Made by a program: the position numbers and the translations under genes. Positions 25,131 to 35,807 of a stretch of DNA of 64,000 bases are shown piece by piece. Position 1 is the first letter of the stretch. The number at the start of each line of letters is the position of its first letter. The notes under the pieces are model-generated. The model did no database searches and had not been told where the DNA came from. It saw only the letters and a list, made by a program, of their open reading frames with translations. Location of the stretch: contig NC_015730.1 of assembly GCF_000154785.2 (NCBI RefSeq), positions 1,922,001 to 1,986,000 on the forward strand, given 5' to 3'. Source of the stretch: Roseobacter litoralis Och 149 (GTDB lineage Bacteria > Pseudomonadota > Alphaproteobacteria > Rhodobacterales > Rhodobacteraceae).

Positions 25131-26770
25131 CCTCGGATCAAAACATACAGGGCGCGACCATCGCCGCCATCTATTGCCGGGTCTCTGGCACGCGCCAAGT
25201 CAAAAAGGGCGACGGCCTCGGCTCGCAGGAAGCGCGCTGCCGCGAATATGCCACCTATAAAGGCCACGAGGTTGCCGCCGTTTTCCGCGAAGAGGGCGTG
25301 TCGGGCGGCATTGCAGATCGCCCGGCCATGAAAGAGATGCTGGCGTGGCTGCGCAAACACCGCCACCAAAATCCGGTCGCCATTATTGACGACATCTCGC
25401 GTATCGCGCGCGGTGTCGAAGCACACTGGAAGCTGCGCGGTGCCATCGGCTCGGTGGGTGCAACACTGGAAAGCCCCTCCATTGAATTTGGCGATGACAG
25501 CGATAGCCAGCTGATCGAAAACATGCTGGCCAGCGTCTCACAGCACCACCGCCAGAAGAACGCGGAACAAGTCGTGCACCGCATGACCGCACGCCTTAAA
25601 TCCGGGTATTACGCGTTCTGGGCACCCACGGGCTACACCTACGTGGCCGCAAAAGGACAGGGAAAGGTCCTTGAACGGGACGAGCCGCTGGCCAGCCTGA
25701 TCCAGGAGGCCTTGGAAGGATTTGCAACCGGGCGCTTTGCCACGCAAGCGGAGGTTAAAAGGTTCCTCGAGCCACATCCGATTTTCTCACGTGACGCAAA
25801 CGGGCACATTCACCCGCAGCGCATCAAGAACATGCTCACCAATCGCATTTATGCAGGATACTACGCGTACAAACCGTGGGGCGTGCCGCTGACCAAAGGC
25901 CGCCATCCAGCGATCATCTCACTGGCAACATACGAACGTATTCAGACACGCTTGGGCGCAGTCGCCCCGCGCCCCAACCAGACGGAGACAACGGATGAAT
26001 TCCCATTGCGCGGCTTTGTCACCTGCGCCGCATGCGACAAACCTCTGACAGGGTATTGGGCGAAGGGGCGCAACAAGCGCTACGCGTATTATGAATGCTT
26101 CAACAAATCCTGCACCGAGTTCCGCAAGACCACGCCGCGTGACACGCTGGAGGGCGCGTTTGAAGCCTTGGTCAAGAACCTGCGTCCGTCCGCCGATATC
26201 ATGGCCACCGTGGCCGAAATGTTCCGGGATATCTGGAATGATCGTACAGCAAAGCTGGGGAAGTCTAAAGTTGAGCAAAAGAAGGCCCTGAAAGCCCTGG
26301 ACGCCAAGATTGGGAAACTCACGGACAGGCTCATTGAAACCGACAGCCCGGCGACTATCCGCGCTTACGAAGGCAAGTTGGAAAAGCTGGAGGCGCAAAA
26401 AGCCCTAATCTCTGAGAATCTTACAAAAGCCCCGACATCCGTATCGGACTTTGACACTGAATTCCGAACCGCGATGAATTTCCTCGCAAACCCTTGGAAT
26501 CTTTGGGTTTCCAAACACCCAAAGGACCGTAAGACCCTTCTAAAACTGGTCTTTGCCAGCCCACTGCCATACGCACGAAAAAAAGGATTCCGAACCGCCA
26601 AAACCACCATACCCTTCAAGGTCTTAGGCGATCTTTCCGACCCTGAAAAAGAAATGGCGGAGAGACAGGGATTCGAACCCTGGGTGGGCTTGCACCCACA
26701 ACGGTTTTCGAGACCGCCCCGTTCGACCACTCCGGCACCTCTCCGCGGGGGTCTGGTGCGGCGCGTGTAA
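25127..26770 (+). CDS. Large serine recombinase (integrase of the island)
   Basis: The 547-residue protein has an N-terminal resolvase domain with catalytic Ser20 in 'AAIYCRVSGTRQ', 'DISRIARGVEAHWKLRGAIG' in the catalytic region, then the recombinase domain and a zinc ribbon (C300, C303, C324, C329; 'CAACDKPLTGYW' and 'ECFNKSC'), and a coiled-coil-like stretch around residues 355-430. Large serine recombinases integrate circular elements at specific attachment sites. Here the gene runs into the tRNA-Ser gene: residues ~510-539 are the antisense of the tRNA and the stop follows it at 26768-26770. The tail is therefore formed by integration and would differ in the excised circle. Confidence 0.88.
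   Translation: MTSDQNIQGATIAAIYCRVSGTRQVKKGDGLGSQEARCREYATYKGHEVAAVFREEGVSGGIADRPAMKEMLAWLRKHRHQNPVAIIDDISRIARGVEAHWKLRGAIGSVGATLESPSIEFGDDSDSQLIENMLASVSQHHRQKNAEQVVHRMTARLKSGYYAFWAPTGYTYVAAKGQGKVLERDEPLASLIQEALEGFATGRFATQAEVKRFLEPHPIFSRDANGHIHPQRIKNMLTNRIYAGYYAYKPWGVPLTKGRHPAIISLATYERIQTRLGAVAPRPNQTETTDEFPLRGFVTCAACDKPLTGYWAKGRNKRYAYYECFNKSCTEFRKTTPRDTLEGAFEALVKNLRPSADIMATVAEMFRDIWNDRTAKLGKSKVEQKKALKALDAKIGKLTDRLIETDSPATIRAYEGKLEKLEAQKALISENLTKAPTSVSDFDTEFRTAMNFLANPWNLWVSKHPKDRKTLLKLVFASPLPYARKKGFRTAKTTIPFKVLGDLSDPEKEMAERQGFEPWVGLHPQRFSRPPRSTTPAPLRGGLVRRV
26655..26744 (-). tRNA. tRNA-Ser(CGA)
   Basis: Read on the minus strand, GGAGAGG at 26744-26738 pairs with the acceptor 3' strand CTCTCC before discriminator G and an encoded CCA (26657-26655). 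The anticodon loop is CTCGAAA with anticodon CGA (codon UCG), and a long variable arm (GTGGG/CCCAC around TGCAAG) marks a class II serine tRNA. GGTTCGAATCC is the T-arm. It is the integration site and still has an intact 3' end. Confidence 0.95.
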
Positions 26771-26899
26771 TTGGAATTTCATCTCCTTACAAGAGGGATC
26801 ACGCCACTTGTTGCGCACACGGGAAATTTCATTGCTCCTTTGCGCAATTGTCCTAAGCTAAGAGGTCAGAACATGCAGGTTCCGAAAAAGGAGGTACAG

Positions 26900-27739
26900 A
26901 TGACATCGATGATCCGGGCAGGGTTGCTGGTTTTGACGCTTTGCGCAGCCATTGTCACCATTGCGAAACCATCGGACGCCCAAAATACCGACCGGCTCGA
27001 AGCCTTTCTGAGCGCCACCGGGTTCGATGTCGCCTTGGAAAGCATGAAGCTGACCGCGAGCAGTGCGCCGGCCATGATCGGCGTTGAAGCCGAGAACTTC
27101 GGCCTGCAATGGACAGCGCTGGTGGCGGATATATTTGACGCGCAGAAAATGCACGACATGGCGATCGATATTTTGTCCCAGACGCTTGAGGACGATCTGA
27201 TGATTCATGCCGTCGATTTCTACACGTCGGATTTGGGCGCGCGTCTTCTCGTGGTGGAAAACGCCTCGCATATGAAAGACGATGACGAACTGAAGGCAGA
27301 AAGCGGTCAGGCGATTGTCGCAGGGCTCGTTCAAATCGGTTCGCCCCGCCTGGAAGAGTTGAAGCGTCTCAATGACGCGGTCGGCTCCGAGGATGCATCC
27401 ATTCATGCCATTCAGGAGGTGCAGGTACGCTTTTTGATGGCAGCGGCCGCAGCGGGGGTCATCGAGTTACGCATGGATGAGACGGACCTGCGTGAAAACC
27501 TCAAGCGGCAGGAAGGCGAGATGCGCCGGAACATGAAAGTGAACGGTCTTGCCGCGTCGGCCTATACGTATCAGTCGTTTTCGGATGATGAAATCAGTGC
27601 TTATGCGGCTGCGCTTGAGCACCCCAAGATGCAGAAGGTCTATGCTTTGATGAATGCTGTTCAGTTTGAAATCATGGCGGATCGTTACGAACAGATGGCG
27701 CTGGCGATGAGTGAATTGCGCCCAACTCAGGAGTTGTAA
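26900..27739 (+). CDS. Secreted DUF2059-like protein, first of a pair
   Basis: The start at 26900 is supported by AAGGAGG 6 bases upstream. The 279-residue protein has a signal peptide ('MTSMIRAGLLVLTLCAAIVT' to 'SDA') and a helical domain with 'LQWTALVADIFDAQKMHDMA' and 'AVDFYTSDLGARLLVVENA', the pattern of DUF2059 proteins: helices ending in a 'FYxSxxG' step. A related gene starts 3 bases after its stop. It is the first backbone gene after the tRNA. The function is unknown; the family call is by pattern. Confidence 0.65.
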   Translation: MTSMIRAGLLVLTLCAAIVTIAKPSDAQNTDRLEAFLSATGFDVALESMKLTASSAPAMIGVEAENFGLQWTALVADIFDAQKMHDMAIDILSQTLEDDLMIHAVDFYTSDLGARLLVVENASHMKDDDELKAESGQAIVAGLVQIGSPRLEELKRLNDAVGSEDASIHAIQEVQVRFLMAAAAAGVIELRMDETDLRENLKRQEGEMRRNMKVNGLAASAYTYQSFSDDEISAYAAALEHPKMQKVYALMNAVQFEIMADRYEQMALAMSELRPTQEL

Positions 27740-27742
27740 GCC

Positions 27743-28552
27743 ATGCGTGCTGTGCTGCTCGCCGTTTGCCTGACGATCTGTGCATCCCCGCTTTGGGCAA
27801 ATGCGCGCATGACCGTCTTGATGGATGTGCTGCGGATCACCGAAGTGGTTGGCATTTTGCGCGACGAAGGTTTCACTTATGCCGAAACGCTGGACAATGA
27901 CATGCTGGACGGGCAGGGGGGCACGTTCTGGCAGGCGCAGGTTGATCAGATTTACGATGTTGAAATCATCACGGAACAAATCCGTCAGGCCCTTGAGCAG
28001 GGATTGACTGAGGTCGATGTCGATGCGGCCCTTGCGTTTTTCAGCACGGATGCCGCCACGCGTATCATTGATTTGGAAAATGCGGCCCGACGCGCGATGA
28101 CGGACCCGGATGTGGAAGAGGCTGCACGAGACATGTTTCTGAGCCTTCAGGGCAGTGATGATCCGTTGTTTCAACAGGTGAGCCGCTATATCGAGGTGAA
28201 CGATCTGTTGGAGCGCAACGTCTCAGGTGCCATGAGTTCCAATTACCAGTTCTACAAGGGTCTGGCTGATGGACACTACACAGATGAGATCGAAGAGGAT
28301 ATCCTCGCGGAAGTCTGGGCGCAGCAGGAAGACATCAGGGCAGACACAAATGAATGGCTGAACGGCTTTTTACTGTTGGCCTATCAACCCTTGCCACCAC
28401 AGACCATGCAAAGATATGTCGCCTATGCAGAAACCCCGGAGGGACAAGCGTTGAATGCAGCACTGTTTGAGGGGTTCGAAACGGTTTACCGCGACATTTC
28501 CTATGCATTGGGGCGGGCTGTGGCGTTAAATGCCGAAGGGGATGAAATCTAG
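27743..28552 (+). CDS. Secreted DUF2059-like protein, second of a pair
   Basis: The 269-residue protein has a signal peptide ('MRAVLLAVCLTICASPLWAN') and the same overall architecture as the preceding gene: 'TFWQAQVDQIYDVEIITEQI', 'DAALAFFSTDAATRIIDLEN', and a second helical repeat ending 'RYVAYAETPEGQALNAALFE'. The two proteins are diverged paralogues by layout, not close copies. It starts 3 bases after the first, so they form one operon. A periplasmic role is likely. Confidence 0.65.
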   Translation: MRAVLLAVCLTICASPLWANARMTVLMDVLRITEVVGILRDEGFTYAETLDNDMLDGQGGTFWQAQVDQIYDVEIITEQIRQALEQGLTEVDVDAALAFFSTDAATRIIDLENAARRAMTDPDVEEAARDMFLSLQGSDDPLFQQVSRYIEVNDLLERNVSGAMSSNYQFYKGLADGHYTDEIEEDILAEVWAQQEDIRADTNEWLNGFLLLAYQPLPPQTMQRYVAYAETPEGQALNAALFEGFETVYRDISYALGRAVALNAEGDEI

Positions 28553-28738
28553 GCGGCTTTCGCTTGACAAGAGCCACGCGCCGGTGCAAACGACGGCTTC
28601 ATCTTTAGGGGTCCGGTTCGCGGGTCTTTTTGCTATTTAACGTACATCCTTGCGAGGATGCGCAGTTCGAGGCGACCATAAGGTCACAACACCGTATAGA
28701 CCGGGGGCCACAGAGCGCGATAAAGAAAAGGAAACACG

Positions 28739-29389
28739 ATGTTTGCAGTCCTCAAGACTGGCGGCAAGCAGTATAAGGTTCAGGCGGGCGATATGCTGCG
28801 CGTCGAGAAACTGGCTGCTGATGCAGGTGAAACGGTTCAGTTCAACGAAGTTTTGATGCTTGGCGGTGATGACACTGTCGTAGGCGCACCCTTCGTCAAG
28901 GACGCGGGCGTTCAGGCCGAGGTTGTCGACCAGATCAAAGGCGAAAAGGTCATCAATTTCGTCAAGCGCCGCCGGAAGCACTCTTCCAAGCGCACCAAGG
29001 GCCACCGTCAGAAACTGACCTTGATCAAGGTCACCGACATTCTGGCATCCGGCGCAGATAAATCCGGTGTCAAAGCCGCAATGGGCGCGAGCTCCGTATC
29101 GCCCACAGCGGTTGCTGCCGCTGCACCAAAGGCCGTCAAGAAAGCCACGCCAGCAAAAGCCGAAAAGGCTGAAGCAGCGCCCGCGGCAGGTGCGGATGAC
29201 CTGAAAAAGCTGTCCGGTGTTGGCCCGGCGCTTGAGAAAAAGCTGATCGAAGGCGGCGTGACCTCCTTTGCTCAAATCGCAGCATGGACCGAAGCGGACG
29301 TAGCTGCTATGGACGAGAAACTGTCATTCAAAGGCCGGATCGAGCGTGAAGGCTGGATCGAACAGGCCAAAGAACTGGCTAAAGGCTAA
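28739..29389 (+). CDS. rplU: 50S ribosomal protein L21 with C-terminal helix-hairpin-helix extension
   Basis: Residues 1-101 are a standard L21 ('[20 protein letters not shown]', '[20 protein letters not shown]'), which binds 23S rRNA in the large subunit. L21 usually has about 103 residues; this one has 216. The added part is an Ala/Lys/Pro-rich linker (about residues 118-150, '[20 protein letters not shown]') and a helix-hairpin-helix domain ('[20 protein letters not shown]', then '[16 protein letters not shown]'). The extension is seen in relatives of this bacterial group. rpmA follows 11 bases later, as in most bacteria. Confidence 0.95.
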   Translation: MFAVLKTGGKQYKVQAGDMLRVEKLAADAGETVQFNEVLMLGGDDTVVGAPFVKDAGVQAEVVDQIKGEKVINFVKRRRKHSSKRTKGHRQKLTLIKVTDILASGADKSGVKAAMGASSVSPTAVAAAAPKAVKKATPAKAEKAEAAPAAGADDLKKLSGVGPALEKKLIEGGVTSFAQIAAWTEADVAAMDEKLSFKGRIEREGWIEQAKELAKG

Positions 29390-29400
29390 GGAGAGACCAA

Positions 29401-29670
29401 ATGGCACATAAAAAAGCAGGTGGTTCATCCCGTAACGGTCGCGACTCAGCGGGTCGTCGTCTGGGCGTGAAAAAATACGGTGGTGAAGCGGTCATCCCCG
29501 GCAACATCATCGTGCGTCAGCGCGGGACAAAATTCTGGCCAGCGGCCGGTGTTGGCATGGGCAAGGATCACACGATCTTTGCAACCGTTGATGGTTCTGT
29601 GACTTTCCACAAGGGTCTCAAAAACCGCACGTTTATTTCGGTTCTGCCGGTGGCGGAGGCCGCTGAATAA
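29401..29670 (+). CDS. rpmA: 50S ribosomal protein L27
   Basis: The 89-residue protein is a full-length L27 ('[20 protein letters not shown]', '[19 protein letters not shown]'), whose N-terminal tail reaches the peptidyl-transferase centre. GGAGAG precedes the ATG. It forms a two-gene operon with rplU and is followed by a terminator at 29700. Confidence 0.97.
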   Translation: MAHKKAGGSSRNGRDSAGRRLGVKKYGGEAVIPGNIIVRQRGTKFWPAAGVGMGKDHTIFATVDGSVTFHKGLKNRTFISVLPVAEAAE

Positions 29671-29699
29671 GCCCTTCCTCAAGGACATGACACAATCAG

Positions 29700-29730
29700 G
29701 GGGATCGGCGTTACCGCCGGTCCCCTTTCT
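29700..29730 (+). terminator. Terminator after rplU-rpmA
   Basis: GGGGATCGGCG (29700-29710) pairs with CGCCGGTCCCC (29715-29725), with one G-T pair and a TTAC loop, followed by TTTCT. Confidence 0.85.
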
Positions 29731-29764
29731 CATTTTCGTCACACAAAGCTGTTAGGCCCCACCG

Positions 29765-30265
29765 ATGTCGAAATGCATCCATACCGACCGCTTGGTCCTG
29801 CGCCCACATCGGGCGGAGGACTGCGCGGCATTGGTCGCATTGATCGGCAACCACAAGGTGTCGCGCTGGCTGCCACGCGTACCGCATCCCTACACCGATG
29901 TTGATGCAAATACGTTCGTCAGCCGTGCGCGTAACGAAGATGAGGCGCTTGCCATCACGTTAGGTGACGATTTGATCGGTGGCTGTGGCATTGACGAGGA
30001 GCTTGGCTACTGGCTGGGCGTGCCTTATTGGGGCAAGGGGTATGCAACCGAAGTTGCGACCGCGCTGGTGGACCGTTACTTTTCCAAGACCAGCAATAGC
30101 TTGGCGTCGGGCCACCGCGTCGGGAACACCGCGTCTCGCAAGCTGCTGATCAGGCTTGGGTTCAAGGACACAACTCGTCAGTGGCACTTCAGTCAAACCG
30201 AGAAGGCGGACGTCGAAGTTCAGCATATGACGTTATCTGCCGGTAAATGGGGGGCGCAGGCATGA
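29765..30265 (+). CDS. GNAT-family N-acetyltransferase
   Basis: The 166-residue protein has the RimJ/RimL-type GNAT pattern: 'TDRLVLRPHRAEDCAALVAL' at the start, 'ELGYWLGVPYWGKGYATEVA' (acetyl-CoA-binding motif A with GKGYATE) and 'SGHRVGNTASRKLLIRLGFK' near the end. The substrate is unknown; relatives acetylate ribosomal proteins or small molecules. Its TGA overlaps the ATG of the LysE-type gene, and a second GNAT gene follows, giving a three-gene operon. Confidence 0.85.
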   Translation: MSKCIHTDRLVLRPHRAEDCAALVALIGNHKVSRWLPRVPHPYTDVDANTFVSRARNEDEALAITLGDDLIGGCGIDEELGYWLGVPYWGKGYATEVATALVDRYFSKTSNSLASGHRVGNTASRKLLIRLGFKDTTRQWHFSQTEKADVEVQHMTLSAGKWGAQA

Positions 30266-30864
30266 GCGTCGCCGTCACCAGTTTTGCTATTTTTGCCGCC
30301 TCTCAGGTTGGCACGCCGGGGCCTGCCAATATGGCGCTCCTGGCGACGGGCGCGCGGTATGGGTTTCGCGCAGCACTTCCTTTTGTGGTGGGTGTTGCCT
30401 TGGGCAAGCAGCTGGTGATCTGGCCCGTCGGTTTCGGCTTGATGGAGCTGGCGGATCGCGCCCCTTGGGTGTTTGAAACGCTGAAATATGCCTCCGCCGC
30501 TTATATCATCTGGCTGGCGTGGAAGGTGGCGAATATGCGCCTCAATACCACAGGGCAGGCTGCACAGGCTCCAGGTTTTGCGGCCGGTTTGATTGTGCAC
30601 CCGCTTAACCCCAAGGCCTGGGCGATGATCGTCGGTGGTTTCACTGCATTTGTTGCCCCCGGCACGCCGACGCTTGAGGCCACAGCAACGATCGCTGCGG
30701 TATTACTGGCCTGTCAGATCGTCCTGCACCCGATCTGGGCGCTGGCAGGTGACGGGATTGCGCGCACCGTGGCAGGCACGGCGGGCGAACCTTATTTGAT
30801 GTGGAGTTTGGCGGCTTTGACCGTCGCCTCGGTACTTTTCGTGTTGTTCGGAGGAGGAGCATAG
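30262..30864 (+). CDS. LysE/RhtB-family amino-acid exporter
   Basis: The ATG at 30262 overlaps the preceding stop (ATGA); an ATG 15 bases earlier would start inside that gene. The 200-residue protein has the LysE N-terminus ('FAIFAASQVGTPGPANMALL', with the conserved PGP-containing loop) and about five or six membrane helices ('GALPFVVGVALGKQL'-like text at 'RAALPFVVGVALGKQLVIW', 'HPLNPKAWAMIVGGFTAFV'). Such proteins export amino acids or similar compounds from the cytoplasm. It lies between two acetyltransferase genes. Confidence 0.85.
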   Translation: MSVAVTSFAIFAASQVGTPGPANMALLATGARYGFRAALPFVVGVALGKQLVIWPVGFGLMELADRAPWVFETLKYASAAYIIWLAWKVANMRLNTTGQAAQAPGFAAGLIVHPLNPKAWAMIVGGFTAFVAPGTPTLEATATIAAVLLACQIVLHPIWALAGDGIARTVAGTAGEPYLMWSLAALTVASVLFVLFGGGA

Positions 30865-30866
30865 CG

Positions 30867-31403
30867 ATGGAAATGGAAAAGATTGCGATACAGGCCCTTG
30901 TAGAAACGGAGCGCTTTGATTTGCGCCCCTTGCGCCGGTCTGACATGGGGCTGATCGAGCTATATGGCGGGGACGAGCGGGTCGCGCGGATGACGACATC
31001 GATCCCGCACCCCGTGCCGCCAGGCATGATCGACGCCTATGTGTCGCGCGCCATGGCGGATAAGCGCGATCAGGACATCTGGGCCATTGACGGCTCTAAG
31101 GCGGACGCATCAGAGTTGATGGGGGTGATTTCGCTTGAACGCATCGAGCGGGAACAATCCGAGATAGAATACTGGGTCGCGCCGCCCTATTGGAACACAG
31201 GCCTTGCCTCCGAAGCGGTGCAGGCCCTGATTGACGCGAACCCGCATGAGGATAAAACATTCTTTGCCAGCGTGTTTCAGGACAATCCGGCCTCGGCGCG
31301 GGTTCTGACACATTGTGGTTTTGAATACCTTGGGGATGCGGAAAGTTTCAGTGTTGCGCGCGAGACAACCGTGCCAACCTGGACGTATTTGAAAAAACTG
31401 TAA
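30867..31403 (+). CDS. GNAT-family N-acetyltransferase
   Basis: GGAGGAGG stands 8 bases before the ATG at 30867. The 178-residue protein has the same RimJ-type scheme as the gene at 29765: 'ETERFDLRPLRRSDMGLIEL', 'IEYWVAPPYWNTGLASEAVQ' (motif A, with NTGLASE in place of GKGYATE) and 'VFQDNPASARVLTHCGFEYL'. The two share only family-level features. The substrate is unknown. Confidence 0.85.
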   Translation: MEMEKIAIQALVETERFDLRPLRRSDMGLIELYGGDERVARMTTSIPHPVPPGMIDAYVSRAMADKRDQDIWAIDGSKADASELMGVISLERIEREQSEIEYWVAPPYWNTGLASEAVQALIDANPHEDKTFFASVFQDNPASARVLTHCGFEYLGDAESFSVARETTVPTWTYLKKL

Positions 31404-31429
31404 TTGAGGGGCGCGGCCCTTCAGGCTAG

Positions 31430-33585
<2,156 letters not shown>

Positions 33586-33613
33586 TGTGCTGCAACCAAT
33601 GGAGGGTAAGCAA

Positions 33614-34879
33614 ATGAAAGATATGGATAACGTGCCAGCCATGATGGTGGAAATTGGCCAGCGCGCCAAAGCTGCTGCTGCCACGCTCGGTTTTGCTTCG
33701 GCAGAGCGTAAGCACGCCGCCCTGATTTCAGCGGCAGAGCATATCTGGACACAGCGCGCCGCTATTCTTGAGGCCAACGAAAAGGATATCATCTATGGCC
33801 GCGAAAAGGGCCTGAGTGATGCTATGATGGATCGCCTTTTGCTGAATGAAGAGCGCCTGAGGGGGATCATAAACAGCCTGCGTTCCGTTGCCGAGCAGGC
33901 AGATCCCGTTGGCGAAGTGATCGCGGCCTGGGATCAACCGACGGGGCTGCATATTGAACGTGTGCGCACGCCACTGGGGGTCATTGGTGTCATCTACGAA
34001 AGTCGTCCCAATGTAACTGTCGATGCCGGTGCGCTGTGCCTAAAGGCGGGCAATGCCGTTATTCTGCGGGGCGGGTCAGAGAGCTTTCATTCCTCCAATG
34101 CCTTGCATGCCTGTCTGGTGCAGGGCCTCAGGGATGCGAACCTGCCAGAGGCGGCGATCCAGCTTGTTCCCACGCGCGACCGTGCCGCCGTCAGTGAGAT
34201 GCTCACCATGGTCGACACGATTGATGTGATTGTCCCGCGTGGAGGCAAGGGGTTGGTTGGCCTTGTGCAGCGTGAAGCGCGTGTCCCTGTTTTCGCGCAT
34301 CTGGAGGGGATCGTGCACATTTATATTGATGCGGCGGCGGATGCGGAAAAAGCGCTCAAGGTGGTATTGAACGCCAAAACGCGGCGTACGGGCATTTGTG
34401 GCGCAGCCGAATGCCTGCTGATCCATAAAGATGTGATGTCCACGATCGGCATGGATGTGATCAAGGAACTGATGCGGGCCGGTGTCGAAGTGCGCGGCGA
34501 CGCAGCGATCTCTGCGATTGCCGGTGTACGCAAGGCCACGCCACAAGATTGGGGGCATGAATATCTCGATATGATCGTCGCCGCCCGTGTGGTTGACGAC
34601 ATCGATACGGCGCTTGCGCATATCCGGACCCATGGGTCAAACCACACCGATTGCATCCTGACAGAGGACGCGGGCGCTGCGCGTCGGTTCATGACCGAAT
34701 TGGACTCAGCTATCGTGATGCACAATGCGTCCACGCAATTCGCAGATGGTGGCGAGTTTGGCATGGGTGCCGAAATTGGAATCGCGACCGGCAAGATGCA
34801 TGCGCGCGGACCAGTTGGGGCTGCGCAGTTGACCAGTTTCAAATATCTGGTGACCGGTGACGGAACAATCCGCGCTTAA
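33614..34879 (+). CDS. proA: Gamma-glutamyl phosphate reductase
   Basis: The start at 33614 has GGAGGG 9 bases upstream and gives 421 residues, the usual length; an ATG at 33575 would overlap the end of proB. The aldehyde-dehydrogenase-like sequence includes '[20 protein letters not shown]', '[12 protein letters not shown]' with the catalytic cysteine, and '[20 protein letters not shown]'. It reduces gamma-glutamyl phosphate to the semialdehyde in proline synthesis. Its stop overlaps the stop of chpT on the other strand. Confidence 0.96.
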   Translation: MKDMDNVPAMMVEIGQRAKAAAATLGFASAERKHAALISAAEHIWTQRAAILEANEKDIIYGREKGLSDAMMDRLLLNEERLRGIINSLRSVAEQADPVGEVIAAWDQPTGLHIERVRTPLGVIGVIYESRPNVTVDAGALCLKAGNAVILRGGSESFHSSNALHACLVQGLRDANLPEAAIQLVPTRDRAAVSEMLTMVDTIDVIVPRGGKGLVGLVQREARVPVFAHLEGIVHIYIDAAADAEKALKVVLNAKTRRTGICGAAECLLIHKDVMSTIGMDVIKELMRAGVEVRGDAAISAIAGVRKATPQDWGHEYLDMIVAARVVDDIDTALAHIRTHGSNHTDCILTEDAGAARRFMTELDSAIVMHNASTQFADGGEFGMGAEIGIATGKMHARGPVGAAQLTSFKYLVTGDGTIRA

Positions 34880-35472
34880 AACCGGAGCTTTATCTCGCTT
34901 TTGCCGATCTCCGTCACGGTCCGTCGATTCAAATCGCCCGCGATGAGCGGCAGCAAGGCAAACTGAACCTGTGCCGGGCGCAGATCGTCCGGCGCATCCT
35001 TGGTGGCAAGAATATCCCAAAGTGTTTGGTCAATGTTCAGCTTGTCTGCATGCCCATGCAGCAACCATTGCCCGTCATCCTGACTGATTTCGATGCGTCC
35101 GCCATAGGGCATTGCGGTTTCCACACAAAGCAGGGCCAAAAAGGCCAAGCGCACGTGAGATCTGGGTTGCGCGTCCATCGGACCCCAAGCCACATTGAGG
35201 CGTGAACCTTGCATCACATCTTTTATGATTGAAACGATCTCAGCGCGTCCCATCATCTGCTCGCCCGCAGCGCCGAATGCGACCCGGAAATACCGGATGC
35301 GTGCACTGGCATTGCCAACGCTTTCCTGAATAAGGTCCATCTCGGGTCCGGGCGCGCCACCGGACATGTCCAGCAGTTCCAGACCATTGTTGATTGCGCC
35401 GATTGGCGATATCAAGTCATGGCAGATGCGACTGCCGATCAAGGCACCAAGATTGATGTTGCTTTGGCCCAT
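34876..35472 (-). CDS. chpT: Histidine phosphotransferase ChpT
   Basis: The start at 35472 is supported by GGAGAAAATA upstream; it gives 198 residues. '[20 protein letters not shown]' is the four-helix-bundle histidine box of ChpT, followed by a degenerate ATPase-like C-terminal half. ChpT carries phosphate from CckA to CtrA and CpdR, controlling cell cycle, motility and gene-transfer agents in alphaproteobacteria. The gene is tightly packed: its stop overlaps that of proA and its ATG is 27 bases from the divergent DUF3553 start. Confidence 0.88.
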   Translation of the reverse strand: MGQSNINLGALIGSRICHDLISPIGAINNGLELLDMSGGAPGPEMDLIQESVGNASARIRYFRVAFGAAGEQMMGRAEIVSIIKDVMQGSRLNVAWGPMDAQPRSHVRLAFLALLCVETAMPYGGRIEISQDDGQWLLHGHADKLNIDQTLWDILATKDAPDDLRPAQVQFALLPLIAGDLNRRTVTEIGKSEIKLRF

Positions 35473-35499
35473 TATTTTCTCCTGCGCACAAAGGGTACA

Positions 35500-35682
35500 A
35501 TGGAAGATTTGAACGCTATATTCTCGCCGGGCATGTTGGTTATGCACCCAGAGCACCCGGAATGGGGCACAGGGCAAGTACAAAGTAACATTGGTGGCAA
35601 ATTAACCGTAAATTTTAGGGATGAGGGCAAGATTGTCATTGATAGCGCTCGCGTTTCATTGCGTGCCGTCTTTGATGGATGA
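35500..35682 (+). CDS. DUF3553 small protein
   Basis: The 60-residue protein ('MEDLNAIFSPGMLVMHPEHP', 'EWGTGQVQSNIGGKLTVNFR', 'DEGKIVIDSARVSLRAVFDG') is a complete DUF3553 domain, a small beta-barrel also found as the C-terminal CarD/UvrD-related module 'GxVxHP.fG.G.V'. AAGGG precedes the ATG. Longer frames starting at 35419 overlap chpT and have no ribosome-binding site. A nucleic-acid or polymerase contact is plausible from the fold class. Confidence 0.8.
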   Translation: MEDLNAIFSPGMLVMHPEHPEWGTGQVQSNIGGKLTVNFRDEGKIVIDSARVSLRAVFDG

Positions 35683-35807
35683 ACATCCTTTCCAAAAGGT
35701 TAACGCGTGCCGTAATATTGTAAAGTCGTCAAAGGGTCGCGTGGTTCTTTGCGGGGCCGTGGTATAGGGCAGCGGTACCCTGCCAACCAAAGGACTGAGA
35801 TCGCAAA

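Larger units (their letters stand above)
374..26654. mobile_element. Integrated mobilizable genomic island at tRNA-Ser
   Basis: The segment carries a relaxase with a MobC-like partner, a VirD4-type coupling protein, two serine recombinases, a remnant tyrosine integrase, an orphan methyltransferase and defence cargo, and it abuts the 3' end of a tRNA-Ser gene. Beyond it on both sides are housekeeping-type genes. No VirB4, VirB6 or VirB8-10 homologue is visible, which suggests mobilization by a helper system. The right edge is set by the tRNA. The left edge is only bracketed (374-1071), because no clear copy of the tRNA 3' end was found there. Base composition of the cargo (3000-7100, 14300-17300, 20900-22300) is visibly AT-richer than the flanks. 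Confidence 0.7.

Noticed and set aside
26655..26744. The antisense tRNA part of the recombinase as a real protein domain
   Set aside because: The text is the translated complement of a tRNA gene and is formed by integration, so it is not an evolved domain.
35690..35807. Possible PHO box upstream of olsB
   Set aside because: No pair of TGTCAT-like units with 11-base spacing is present.
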